A DNA stretch of 64,000 bases from Actinomadura coerulea (GTDB taxonomy: Bacteria > Actinomycetota > Actinomycetes > Streptosporangiales > Streptosporangiaceae), in assembly GCF_014208105.1 (NCBI RefSeq), contig NZ_JACHMQ010000001.1, positions 6,882,001 through 6,946,000 on the forward strand. The letters are read 5' to 3'. Positions 57,201-64,000 of the stretch are shown here, piece by piece. Under the pieces are notes generated by a model. It did no database searches. It was given only the letters and a program-made list of their open reading frames with translations, and was not told the origin of the DNA. The first letter of the stretch is position 1; the number at the start of each line of letters is the position of its first letter. Position numbers and translations under genes: made by a program.

Positions 57201-58378
57201 TCCAGGACCACCCGAAGCTCGTGCAGGCGTTCCGCGTCCACCGGCTGCCCGACTTCGGCGACCTCGACAACCGGATGACGCTGCTGCACCTGCTGGCGGA
57301 GGAGCGGCGCGTCACGATCGGCGCGGCGGCCCTGGAGACGGTCCGCGCCGACCTGGAGCGGCTGCGCGGGCCCGGCGACCTGGTCAACGCCCGGCTGGTC
57401 GAGGCCTACCTGGACCAGGCGGCCCAGCGGAACATGGAGCGCGCCGGAGCGTCCCACGACCGGCTCGTGCTGACCCCGGACGATCTCGCGGGCGTCGCCG
57501 AGGGCATCGAGCCCGCGCTGCGCCCGCCCGGCGACATCGACGGCTACCTGCACCGCCTCGAACAGCTCACCGGCCTGGAGGACGTCAAGGCGGCCGTGGC
57601 GGAACTGGCCGATGAGGCGGGGCTCGCGGCCGACCGGGCCCGGTACGGGATGTCCGGCGGCGACGCGCGGCACCTGGTCTTCACCGGGCCGCCCGGCACC
57701 GGGAAGACGACCGTCGCCGGCCTCGTCGGCGGCATCTACGCGGCGCTCGGCCTGCTGAACTCCGGGCACGTGGTCGCCTGCCGTCCCGTCCACCTGGCGG
57801 GACGCGACCGGGTCGACACCGAGAACCGGGTCGCGGGCATGGTCGAGCAGGCGCTCGGCGGCGTACTGCTCATCCAGGAGGCGTACCTGCTCGACCGGTC
57901 ACCCGCCGTGGTGGGGGAGCTGCTGCGGCACATGAAGCGGGGCGCGGAGGGCCAGGGCCGGGCCAGGTTCATGGTGATCTGCTCCAGCCCGGCGGCGGAG
58001 ATGGAGGGCTTCCTCGCGGGGAACCCCGCCTTCCGCGCCGAGTTCGCGCGGACGCTGGAGTTCACCGGGATGGGCGACCGCGACATGGTCCAGCTCTTCC
58101 AGAGCCACGCCGAACGCGACCTCTACATGCTGGACGAGGAACTGCGCGTCGAGCTGCTCAACCGCTTCTCGCGGCTGCGGGACGACCCGCAGTTCGCCTA
58201 CGCCCGGACGGTCCGCGCGCTGTTCGAGCAGACGGTGGCGCGGCAGGCGGCCCGGCTCGCGGGGGCCGACGTCAACGCCGCGACCGTGGCCCGGCTGACG
58301 GTCCGCGACCTGCCCGAATCGCCGCTGGAGCAGATGCTCGGAGGCTTCCACCAGGGAACGCCGCCGGGGTTCCAGTAG
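54209..58378 (+). CDS. large AAA ATPase (CbxX/EccA-like) with disordered linker
   Basis: This 1389-residue protein has an N-terminal domain (1-460, WWLFGAWARWYRLHPADGQW and helical repeats), then a low-complexity Pro/Gln/Ala linker at about 465-810 with two PPYT-LG motifs, QQH repeats and PNPVP pentapeptides. Two AAA modules follow. Module 1 (about 830-1080) has a degenerate P-loop, GAPHSGQRR. Module 2 (about 1105-1389) is CbxX/CfxQ-like, with an intact GPPGTGKTTVAG but GVLLIQEAYLL where DEAY is expected. EccA-type proteins act as chaperone-like ATPases in ESX secretion. No ESX genes are near. Confidence 0.82.
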   Translation: MTIVVWGPGYGSAPPPSPPAGHDPFTEAERDTRAMVAAAWWPSAPPQQRHHAIAGRMLVLPDGTWWLFGAWARWYRLHPADGQWYLCPPPRIPSVRMAARPAQQGAGQVPALPPHVIPAGPDFSYDPPSGLPFVAHGFATELTSRVRSTVESAATLAAPDYPHWWREFTSETPSTVAVAWGVMLWCSAAPAFDSRLDAQMLDLWKPYRARPLPEVDGPRWLTPPALESLVALYAERLRASRVDAAVVVLRTMWAVASALRDDVRFQVRADALLAILGTTLSNPTVDYGALPYGDQAIVQQWLTRCPPNLVPALRNESSPGDNFRHAFYTLSELIADLSGDPAEPAYIEPRLVAAALLAADLDVVRKDMVGTIVPWLDPEIRYTVQAVSQQKGHPLRRLWPQDMRLPEPLRSAAGSGPGAESLLAAMYEVDLAWCRLGGMPARPRGFPVPTAVVAGIIGRNRARATAAAPTNTPPPNSAAPQPAPFNMPSQPGIAPGASPQEASGAHFAPSEPGRPFVQPPAQPGWENAPGPAAGHAQGPAPGQQAAFPSPPAPGFASPDPMMGGHSPAEEGKDEGNVAPPYTELGFQRAGTAPPAPAQHQAPPAAMQNPAPPAPMQNPAPPAPMQSPAPMQSPAQPSPPAQPVAPPQELGGFSPPEEEQQDENFVPPYTQLGYQAAGAAPPPQPNAQPNVRPGAANPAPPAPEPQAFDPYATRMEGQGGPPQQHQQHQQHQQGQPNQPGQQQGQPPGTRILGPGDLEDAPNPAPPNPVPPNAVPPSPVPPNPVPPNPVPPAPGGGPGTKVMSGTMVGGFDFLDDTPSPDQPVHEIPPPSDRSTRRVLERFGFGFVYGEHDAAVLLGDLKAHAEEWRASSDDDVERTRVDGAPSSIRSGVPGVLLVGAPHSGQRRLARMIALTLANAGLGDGSIRAHDAEDVRNAPPERLGQLLGQPGPVILFERLDVAVAGASDPAALVGAVRRARRDPVNTTPVIATCEPRAYKRLLQDHPKLVQAFRVHRLPDFGDLDNRMTLLHLLAEERRVTIGAAALETVRADLERLRGPGDLVNARLVEAYLDQAAQRNMERAGASHDRLVLTPDDLAGVAEGIEPALRPPGDIDGYLHRLEQLTGLEDVKAAVAELADEAGLAADRARYGMSGGDARHLVFTGPPGTGKTTVAGLVGGIYAALGLLNSGHVVACRPVHLAGRDRVDTENRVAGMVEQALGGVLLIQEAYLLDRSPAVVGELLRHMKRGAEGQGRARFMVICSSPAAEMEGFLAGNPAFRAEFARTLEFTGMGDRDMVQLFQSHAERDLYMLDEELRVELLNRFSRLRDDPQFAYARTVRALFEQTVARQAARLAGADVNAATVARLTVRDLPESPLEQMLGGFHQGTPPGFQ
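56497..56586 (+). repeat. in-frame repeats coding PNPVP units
   Basis: A run of 15-bp units (consensus CCGAACCCCGTGCCC) codes for five consecutive P-N/S-P/A-V-P pentapeptides in the AAA-protein linker. CAGCAGCAC repeats (about 56371-56405) coding QQH lie just before. Unequal recombination probably varies the linker length. Confidence 0.8.
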
Positions 58379-58644
58379 GGGCCGTGACCGGCCCGTACGC
58401 GCGCTTTTCCCCTCCTGGGCATGGGTCATGCGCATCAGACGGGCATCACCTGGGAAGGCTAGCCAGTCCGGGGTGCGGCTCCCGAAACCGGTGCGTGCGG
58501 CCGGCCGGCCGGCGGCGCATGCGGACCTCCCCCGGACGGACGGGGCCGAGGTGGCCCTCGAATGGCCCTCTTGGGTCATGTGCCCGCCGCGACGAGACGC
58601 GTAGCCTCGACGACGGGTGTGGGGAACGAACGGAGGTGGACGCG

Positions 58645-58827
58645 GTGCGCCAGAACCTCGATATGCGCGTCCACGACCGCGTCGCGCTCGACGAGATCGA
58701 ACTCTATGCCGAGATGCTCGGCGCGGTGGCGGCGGCGGAGCGGCCGCTGACCGTCGCCGAGATCGACATGGTACTAGGAGTGCGGTCCGGCGACGCAGGT
58801 CGACGTGAGCTGACGCCACGAGATTGA
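58645..58827 (+). CDS. 60-residue conserved hypothetical protein
   Basis: It starts at GTG eight bases after GGAGG and reads MRQNLDMRVHDRVALDEIEL, then YAEMLGAVAAAERPLTVAEI and DMVLGVRSG. It is acidic-helical with no signal or membrane segment. The VHDRVALDEIELYAE pattern is familiar from small actinomycete proteins of unknown function. A strong terminator follows seven bases after the stop, so it is a monocistronic unit. Confidence 0.65.
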   Translation: MRQNLDMRVHDRVALDEIELYAEMLGAVAAAERPLTVAEIDMVLGVRSGDAGRRELTPRD

Positions 58828-58834
58828 GCACCGT

Positions 58835-58868
58835 AACCGGGGACGCCGTTTTCGGGGCGTCCCCGGTT
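58835..58868 (+). terminator. 13-bp-stem terminator
   Basis: The arms AACCGGGGACGCC and GGCGTCCCCGGTT close on an eight-base loop, followed by CGTCATTTC. It directly follows the 60-residue ORF. Confidence 0.85.
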
Positions 58869-59150
58869 CGTCATTTCAGCACCGCCGAAGCTCGCCGCCC
58901 AGGTCGCGGCACTGTAACGAATCTCACTCATCGTCACCGCCGTCGGCGCGCTCGGGGCGCCCGCACGGCCCGAACCGGCGAACCTTCCTCCAGATAGGGG
59001 CCTTCTCGCGGGGTATGTACCTCCTGATCTAGGGCAATCTTGTAGGTGAGAGGATGGCGGACAGCAGCCGAAGCCGGGGCAAAGGTTCTTTTTACGGCTG
59101 GTTGCGCCTACGATCCTCAGCGGACTGTTCCGGCACTTCAGGAGAACGAC
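58869..59150 (+). other. leader and promoter region of the phosphate-transport operon
   Basis: No gene is seen. AGGAG six bases before the GTG start of the PhoU-like gene is clear, and TACGAT at about 59109 could be a -10 element. I looked for Pho-box GTTCA direct repeats and did not find a convincing pair. Confidence 0.35.
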
Positions 59151-59768
59151 GTGCGCTTGCGTCTCACGCCGCGTGAGGACAGCTTCTACGACATGTTCGC
59201 CGACTCGGCGAACAACCTGGTCACCGGCGCCAGGTTGCTCGTGGAACTCATCAGCGACGGCGCCGACCGGGCGGCGATCGCGGAGAAGATGCGCGCCTGC
59301 GAACATGCGGGCGACGAATGCACCCACGCGATCATGCGACGGTTGAACGAAACGTTCATCACGCCCTTCGACCGCGAGGACATCTACCGGCTGGCCTCCA
59401 CGATCGACGACGTCATGGACGAGATGGAGGAGGCCGCCGACCTCGTCGTGCTCTACAAGATCGACGAGTTCCCGAAGGGCATCGTCCACATGGTCGAGGT
59501 CCTGGAGCGCGCAGCCGAGCTGACCGCCGAGGCCATGCCCCGGCTGCGGTCGATGAAGGAGCTCAACGAGTACTGGATCGAGATCAACCGGCTGGAGAAC
59601 CAGGGCGACCAGGTGTACCGCAAGCTGCTGGCCCAGCTGTTCAGCGGCGAGTACGACACCCTGACCGTGCTGAAGCTCAAGCAGGTCATCGACCGGCTGG
59701 AGGACGCCGCCGACGCCTTCGAGCACGTGGCGAACACGGTCGAGACCATAGCGGTCAAGGAATCATGA
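59151..59768 (+). CDS. DUF47/PhoU-like regulator of PiT transport
   Basis: This 205-residue all-helical protein starts at GTG six bases after AGGAG. PhoU-like metal-binding repeats are seen in RACEHAGDECTHAIMRRLNE, ITPFDREDIYRLASTIDDVM and INRLENQGDQVYRKLLAQLF (the E-x3-D pattern). DUF47 proteins sit beside PiT transporters and modulate low-affinity phosphate uptake. Its stop overlaps the pit start by four bases (ATGA). Confidence 0.9.
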   Translation: MRLRLTPREDSFYDMFADSANNLVTGARLLVELISDGADRAAIAEKMRACEHAGDECTHAIMRRLNETFITPFDREDIYRLASTIDDVMDEMEEAADLVVLYKIDEFPKGIVHMVEVLERAAELTAEAMPRLRSMKELNEYWIEINRLENQGDQVYRKLLAQLFSGEYDTLTVLKLKQVIDRLEDAADAFEHVANTVETIAVKES

Positions 59769-60925
59769 GCGCTGCCGAGGACCCCGGCGCCACCCTCACC
59801 CGAGAGTCCCCGGCCAACGCCGAGACACTGGGCGAGCAGGCGACCCGCCGGGTGACCGGCCGCGCCTGGCTGCTCCTGCTGGCCGGCGTGCTGGTCGTCA
59901 TGATCGCGGGCGCGCTCGGGCTGCGGTCGGGCGCGCAGACGGCGGTGCTGATCCTCGTCGTCGTGGTGGCCCTGGTGTTCGACTACACCAACGGGTTCCA
60001 CGACGCGGCCAACGCGATCGCCACGGCGGTCTCGACCCGGGCGCTCACTCCACGGGTGGCGCTCGGCATGGCCGCCGCGATGAACATGATCGGCGCCCTG
60101 CTCGGCGTCGGCGTCGCCAAGACGATCAGCGAGGTCATCACGCCGCCGAGCGGTCTGCACGGCCTCACCGTCGTCGCGGCCGGGGTGCTGGGCGCGATCA
60201 CCTGGAACCTCATCACCTGGTACTTCGGGCTGCCGTCGTCGTCCTCGCACGCGCTGATCGGCGGGGTCGTCGGGGCCGGGCTGGCCTCGCTGTCGGACGT
60301 CAACTGGTCGAGCGTGGTCGACAAGGTCGCGGTGCCGATGGTGGTGTCGCCGGTGGTCGGGTTCTGCCTCGCCTACCTGGCGATGGTCGCGATCCTGTGG
60401 ATCTTCCGCCGGTCGAACCCGAGCCGCGTCGGCCGCCGCTTCCGCATCGCGCAGACCATGTCCGCGGCGTCCCTGGCGCTCGGGCACGGGCTGCAGGACG
60501 CCCAGAAGACCATGGGGATCATCGTCCTCGCACTGGTCACGACCGGGCACTCGGACGGCAACTCGGTGCCCTGGTGGGTCATCATCGCGTGCGCGGGGGC
60601 GCTGTCGGCCGGGACCTACGCGGGCGGCTGGCGCATCATGCGCACGCTGGGCCGCAAGGTGATCGAGGTCGATCCGCCGAAGGGCTTCGCCGCCGAGGCG
60701 ACCGCCTCCATCGTCCTGTACGCGACCGCGTTCATCTGGCACGCTCCAATCTCCACCACCCACACGATCACCTCGGCGATCATGGGGTCGGGGGCCACCA
60801 AGCGGCTCTCAGCGGTCCGCTGGGGCGTGGCGGGCAACATCCTCGTCGCGTGGGTCCTGACGATGCCCGCCGCCGCGGCGGTCGCGGCCGCCGTCTACTA
60901 CGTCGTCCACTTCTTCGGCGCCTGA
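59765..60925 (+). CDS. pit: PiT-family inorganic phosphate transporter
   Basis: This 386-residue transporter has around ten membrane helices and the two PiT signature repeats: FDYTNGFHDAANAIATAVST near the N terminus and LALGHGLQDAQKTMGIIVLA in the second half. GLPSSSSHALIGGVVGAGLA and HAPISTTHTITSAIMGSG are the paired P-x-S-S-S/T-H motifs. It imports phosphate complexed with metal, driven by protons. It is translationally coupled to the PhoU-like gene. Confidence 0.94.
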   Translation: MSAAEDPGATLTRESPANAETLGEQATRRVTGRAWLLLLAGVLVVMIAGALGLRSGAQTAVLILVVVVALVFDYTNGFHDAANAIATAVSTRALTPRVALGMAAAMNMIGALLGVGVAKTISEVITPPSGLHGLTVVAAGVLGAITWNLITWYFGLPSSSSHALIGGVVGAGLASLSDVNWSSVVDKVAVPMVVSPVVGFCLAYLAMVAILWIFRRSNPSRVGRRFRIAQTMSAASLALGHGLQDAQKTMGIIVLALVTTGHSDGNSVPWWVIIACAGALSAGTYAGGWRIMRTLGRKVIEVDPPKGFAAEATASIVLYATAFIWHAPISTTHTITSAIMGSGATKRLSAVRWGVAGNILVAWVLTMPAAAAVAAAVYYVVHFFGA

Positions 60926-60967
60926 TATCAGGGGCCGCCCCTGAGCGGAGCGCCGGCCGGCCTGCGC

Positions 60968-61014
60968 GTGGCCCGTGCGCCGGACGCCCGAAGGCGTCCC
61001 GGCACACGGGCCAC
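60968..61014. terminator. long hairpin between convergent pit and nucleotidase genes
   Basis: The outer arms GTGGCCCGTG and CACGGGCCAC enclose an inner GGACGCC-CGAA-GGCGTCC stem with one small mismatch. It lies between convergent stops, so it probably terminates both. Confidence 0.85.
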
Positions 61015-61037
61015 GGCTCACCGACCCGGGTTCGCGG

Positions 61038-62717
61038 TCACTGACCCGAGATGCGGTCGAGGGCGGGCGGGGAGATCGTGCCCTGGGCGCTGAAGTAGGC
61101 GACGAACGCGTCCAGGTCGATGGGGCCGAGGACCTGGTCCTTGCCTTCGGTGAAGACGGAGAAGCCGTCACCGCCGCCGAGGAGGAAGTTGTTCGCCGCG
61201 ACCTTGTAGGGGGCGGCCGGGTCGACCGGGGCCCCGTCGACGGTGATCGCCGAGACGCGGTCGCCGGCGGGCCTGCCGCGGTCGATGGTGAAGCGCAGGT
61301 TCGCCGACGGCTGGAGGATCTTCTCACCGGCGGCCGTCCACTGCTGCTCCAGCAGGGCGTCGATCTGCGCGCCCGTCAGCGACGTCACGCCCATCACGTT
61401 GCTGAACGGCTGCACGGCGAACGCCTCGCCGTAGGTGACGACCCCGTCGCCCTCCGAGCCGCTCGCCTTGTGGACGAGGTCGGTGCGGACGCCGCCCGGG
61501 TTCATCAGCGCGACCTGGGCGCCGAGCTCCTTCGTCCCGGCGAGCTGGCCGTCGGCGATGACGTCGCCGAGCGCGGTCTCGCCTGCGGCGGACGGGGCGC
61601 GGGTCAGATCAGCGGTGATCTTGCCGATGGGCCTGTCGGCGATCACGGAGACCCGGTCCTTCCAGGTCCGCACGAAGGCCTGCGTCGCCGGGTCCGGCGG
61701 GACGTCCCGCGTCACGACGTGGTTGTCGGCCCTGACCGAGGACCGTACGATGTCGCCGGTCCGCCGGTTCACCCTGAGGTTCACCTCGGTGATGACGCGG
61801 CCGAAGGACGAGCCGGAGGAGAACAGCCGCGCGTTGCCCGCCGGGTCCTTGACCGAGCAGAGGTACTGCTGGTGGGTGTGCCCCGACAGCACCATGTCGA
61901 TCTCGGGATCGGCCTGCTGGGCGATGCGCGTCCCGGCCCCCGGCACGACGCCGCACTCGTCCGGCCGCTCGCCCGCCTTGACCTGGTCGCCCTCGTGGAC
62001 GAGTACGACCATCGCACGGACGTGCCGGCGCTTCAGCTCGCGCGCGGCCCGGTCGGCGGCGCCCACCTCGTCCTGGAACTTCAGGTCCTTGACGCCCTCG
62101 GCCGTGACGATGCTCGGGGTGGTCTTGGTGACGAGGCCGATGAAGCCGATCCGAACGCCGTTGACGCGGCGGATCGTCCACGGCTTGACGGCGGGCCCGT
62201 CGTTCTTCTTCAGCAGGACGTTCGCACCCAGGTAGTCGAACTTCGCGCCGCGCCAGGGGCCCGCCGGGGAGCAGCCGTCGACGGGGTGGCAGCCGCCGTT
62301 CTGGATGCGCAGCAGCTCCTGGTAGCCCTCGTCGAACTCGTGGTTGCCGACCGCCGACGCCGTGACGCCGGCGTCGCCGAGGAACTGCACGGACGGCTCG
62401 TCGTGGTAGGCGGCCGAGATCAGCGGCGAGGCGCCGATCAGGTCGCCCTGGGCGACGGTGAGGGTGTCGCGGTCGCGCAGCCGCTTGAGGTGGGCGGCGA
62501 CGTAGGCCGCGCCACCGGCGGGGACGGCGTCGCCGTTCTCGTCGATGGCCGTCCCCGAGCTGCCGGACGGGGGTTCGAGGTTGCCGTGGAAGTCGTTCAG
62601 CGCGAGAAGCCGCACGGACGCGGTCGGCGCGGGACCCGCGGCGGCGGGTTGCGCGGTCACGCCCACGCCCGTTAACCCCGCTGCGGCGCAGGCCAGGAAG
62701 GTGCGTCGTCGAATCAT
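61038..62717 (-). CDS. Tat-exported 5'-nucleotidase/metallophosphatase
   Basis: This 559-residue protein has a twin-arginine signal (MIRRRTFLACAAAGLTGVGV). The N-terminal metallophosphoesterase shows LLALNDFHGNLEP, QGDLIGASPL, AVGNHEFDEG, VVLVHEGD and LSGHTHQQY. The C-terminal 5'-nucleotidase domain has MNPGGVRTDL, AFAVQPFSNVMGV and VAANNFLLGGGDGFSVF with the substrate-stacking aromatic. It releases phosphate from nucleotides outside the cell, in keeping with the convergent phosphate transporter. An upstream ATG at 62744 is less likely, because it would bury the Tat motif. Confidence 0.93.
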   Translation of the reverse strand: MIRRRTFLACAAAGLTGVGVTAQPAAAGPAPTASVRLLALNDFHGNLEPPSGSSGTAIDENGDAVPAGGAAYVAAHLKRLRDRDTLTVAQGDLIGASPLISAAYHDEPSVQFLGDAGVTASAVGNHEFDEGYQELLRIQNGGCHPVDGCSPAGPWRGAKFDYLGANVLLKKNDGPAVKPWTIRRVNGVRIGFIGLVTKTTPSIVTAEGVKDLKFQDEVGAADRAARELKRRHVRAMVVLVHEGDQVKAGERPDECGVVPGAGTRIAQQADPEIDMVLSGHTHQQYLCSVKDPAGNARLFSSGSSFGRVITEVNLRVNRRTGDIVRSSVRADNHVVTRDVPPDPATQAFVRTWKDRVSVIADRPIGKITADLTRAPSAAGETALGDVIADGQLAGTKELGAQVALMNPGGVRTDLVHKASGSEGDGVVTYGEAFAVQPFSNVMGVTSLTGAQIDALLEQQWTAAGEKILQPSANLRFTIDRGRPAGDRVSAITVDGAPVDPAAPYKVAANNFLLGGGDGFSVFTEGKDQVLGPIDLDAFVAYFSAQGTISPPALDRISGQ

Positions 62718-62894
62718 TCTGAGGACGCTAGATTCGCCCGGCATACGGGACCCGGCAGCCTGATGACGTTTCTGTGACGAATCCAACAGGAGCCGTGCCG
62801 CCGGCAACTGCGATCCAGGGGCGGGCTGGTCGGGGGGCGGAGGCTGTATGGGTGCGCGGGATCAGGGGCTCGTCTGGCGGGGGTGGCGTCGGCA

Positions 62895-62900
62895 TAGGGT
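62895..62900 (+). promoter_or_regulatory. -10 element for a leaderless mshD transcript
   Basis: TAGGGT lies seven bases before the GTG start, the usual position for a TANNNT -10 box when transcription begins at the start codon. No Shine-Dalgarno is present, which fits a leaderless mRNA. Confidence 0.5.
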
Positions 62901-62907
62901 GTGGGGC

Positions 62908-63783
62908 GTGAGTGAGCTGCGGGCGCGCGGGACGCTGGGGGACGCCGAGGTGGCCGGGGCGCTGGAGTCGGCCAGGGCCGCGACCGACGCCGACGGGGTG
63001 GGGCCGCTGTCGGAGCACGCTCTGCTGGCCCTGCGGGGCGGCCGGTCCGGGCTCGCGGTGACCGACGGCGGGACCGTCGTGGCCTACGCCCACTTCGATC
63101 CGGCGTCCGGGGAGGAGCCCGCGGCGGGCGAGCTGGTCGTCCATCCGGAGCACCGGCGCCGGGGGTACGGGCGGGCGCTGCTGCGCGCCCTGCGGGACGA
63201 GGCCGGCGGGCCGCTGCGCGTGTGGGCGCACGGTGATCTTCCGGCCGCCGCCGCCCTCGCGTCCGCCGAGGGGATGAGGCGGGCCCGCGCCCTGTTCCAG
63301 ATGCGGCGCCCGGCGGCCGATCCGCTGCCCGAGGCGCGCGTCGCCGAGGGCGTGACGATCCGCGCCTTCGAGCCGGGACGGGACGAGGGCGCCTGGCTCG
63401 AGGTGAACGCCCGCGCGTTCGCCGACCACCCGGAGCAGGGCGCCTGGACGATGGACGACGTCCGCGAGCGCGAGGCCGAGGACTGGTTCGACCCGGGCGG
63501 CTTCTTCCTCGCCGAGCGGGACGGCCGGCTCGCCGGCTTCCACTGGACGAAGGTGCACCCGGGCGGCGTCGGCGAGGTCTACGTCGTGGGCGTCGACCCT
63601 TCCGCGCAGGGCCTCGGGCTCGGCCGCACGCTCACCCTGCGGGGCCTGTACCACCTGCGCGACATCGGCATGGACCAGATCATGCTGTACGTGGACGAGT
63701 CGAACGTGGCGGCCGTCCGCCTCTACGAGTCATTGGGCTTCACCCGCCACGCCGTAGACGTCATGTACGCCACCACCGCGTAG
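62908..63783 (+). CDS. mshD: mycothiol synthase
   Basis: This 291-residue tandem-GNAT acetyltransferase carries acetyl-CoA loops in both halves: LVVHPEHRRRGYGRALLRAL (about 75-94) and VYVVGVDPSAQGLGLGRTLT (about 225-244). FHWTKVHPGGVGEVY and VDESNVAAVRLYESLGFTRH are MshD signatures. It acetylates Cys-GlcN-Ins in the last step of mycothiol biosynthesis, the actinobacterial thiol that may serve the arsenate reductase of this window. The GTG start is placed at the conserved N terminus. Confidence 0.93.
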   Translation: MSELRARGTLGDAEVAGALESARAATDADGVGPLSEHALLALRGGRSGLAVTDGGTVVAYAHFDPASGEEPAAGELVVHPEHRRRGYGRALLRALRDEAGGPLRVWAHGDLPAAAALASAEGMRRARALFQMRRPAADPLPEARVAEGVTIRAFEPGRDEGAWLEVNARAFADHPEQGAWTMDDVREREAEDWFDPGGFFLAERDGRLAGFHWTKVHPGGVGEVYVVGVDPSAQGLGLGRTLTLRGLYHLRDIGMDQIMLYVDESNVAAVRLYESLGFTRHAVDVMYATTA

Positions 63784-63831
63784 CGCGTCCCACCGCGTAG
63801 CCGGCCTCACCGCGTAGCGCGTCTCACCGCG
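63774..63831. repeat. 17-bp tandem repeats overlapping the mshD end
   Basis: CACCGCGTAGCSSGYCY-type units begin at 63774, 63791 and 63808, with a partial fourth at 63825, exactly 17 bases apart. The first unit contains the mshD stop codon (TAG). Confidence 0.85.
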
Positions 63832-64000
63832 CTCGCTCTCGGGGTCGGGTGAGCGCTTGGCGCAGGGGGCTGGCGCGGGGTGCTCCGGCCGCCGTGTGGA
63901 CGTCCGTCACCTCGGAAGACCCGTGGTTACCCGGATACCGGTCAGCCAACCCTGCTCGGGGTTGTCTCGACCGGGATTTTGGGCTGGTGAGCTGCGATGT
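63832..64000. other. window end, no gene recognised
   Basis: The last 170 bases show no supported reading frame. A terminator or the start of the next gene may lie beyond the edge. Confidence 0.3.

Noticed and set aside
54134..57793. A 1219-codon open frame on the minus strand opposite the AAA protein
   Set aside because: It is the antisense of a GC-rich gene; Arg/Gly/Val-rich, without any domain, while the plus-strand frame has clear AAA motifs and GC-biased third positions.

Overview
The window is high-GC DNA from a filamentous actinomycete. Strong G/C third codon positions, frequent GTG starts, mycothiol synthase (MshD), GAF-ANTAR and SpoIIE-type regulators, DUF3073, DUF5994 and DUF6098 proteins, a DivIVA-like coiled-coil protein and an mprAB-pepD-like locus all point to Actinobacteria. 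I would guess Streptosporangiales (Thermomonosporaceae, Actinomadura-like), but that placement is inference.

Left part (1-28 kb) is accessory and partly decayed. It opens with the tail of a LysR regulator. A signalling cluster follows: two SpoIIE/PP2C phosphatases, three STAS proteins, three GAF-ANTAR proteins and a short ANTAR-like protein, but no sigma factor or anti-sigma kinase. Embedded in it is an arsenic island (arsR, acr3, arsC, then a second arsR divergent from an ArsO-like flavoprotein, with a palindromic operator between them). Beyond lie a DUF6098 gene, a FAD/Rieske oxidoreductase, an NTF2-like protein, an M28 peptidase, and an operon of DUF3073, a micro-protein, ArsR and a SulP transporter. 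Gene scars lie between these: a frame-broken GAF gene, a P450 with an internal deletion plus an SDR fragment, and a truncated sugar epimerase.

Middle part (28.48-35.77 kb) is a genomic island at tRNA-Lys(TTT). An exact 50-bp direct repeat of the tRNA 3' half brackets it: one copy lies in the intact tRNA (35.72 kb) and the other is a displaced fragment (28.48 kb). No integrase remains. Inside, with visibly lower GC, are two tandem paralogous secreted or membrane-anchored proteins, a hypothetical protein, transposase scars, and a two-gene unit of a CHAT (caspase-like) protease with a small upstream partner. That pair is the best candidate for an undescribed defence or conflict system here.

Right part (35.8-64 kb) looks like stable chromosome. 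It carries P450/thioesterase/dienelactone hydrolase genes, an NlpC/P60 hydrolase with a possible c-di-AMP riboswitch, a GH1 enzyme, SDR and topoisomerase IB, SDR and enoyl-CoA hydratase, an L,D-transpeptidase, ArfB, an MpaB-like oxygenase, and a response regulator/kinase/HtrA-protease locus with repeated CTGAA-N6-CTGAA sites. Then come peptide deformylase, a DivIVA-like protein, gamma-carbonic anhydrase, a 1389-residue AAA protein with a non-canonical Walker B, a PhoU-like/PiT phosphate pair, a Tat-exported 5'-nucleotidase and mshD. Several strong hairpin terminators separate these units.
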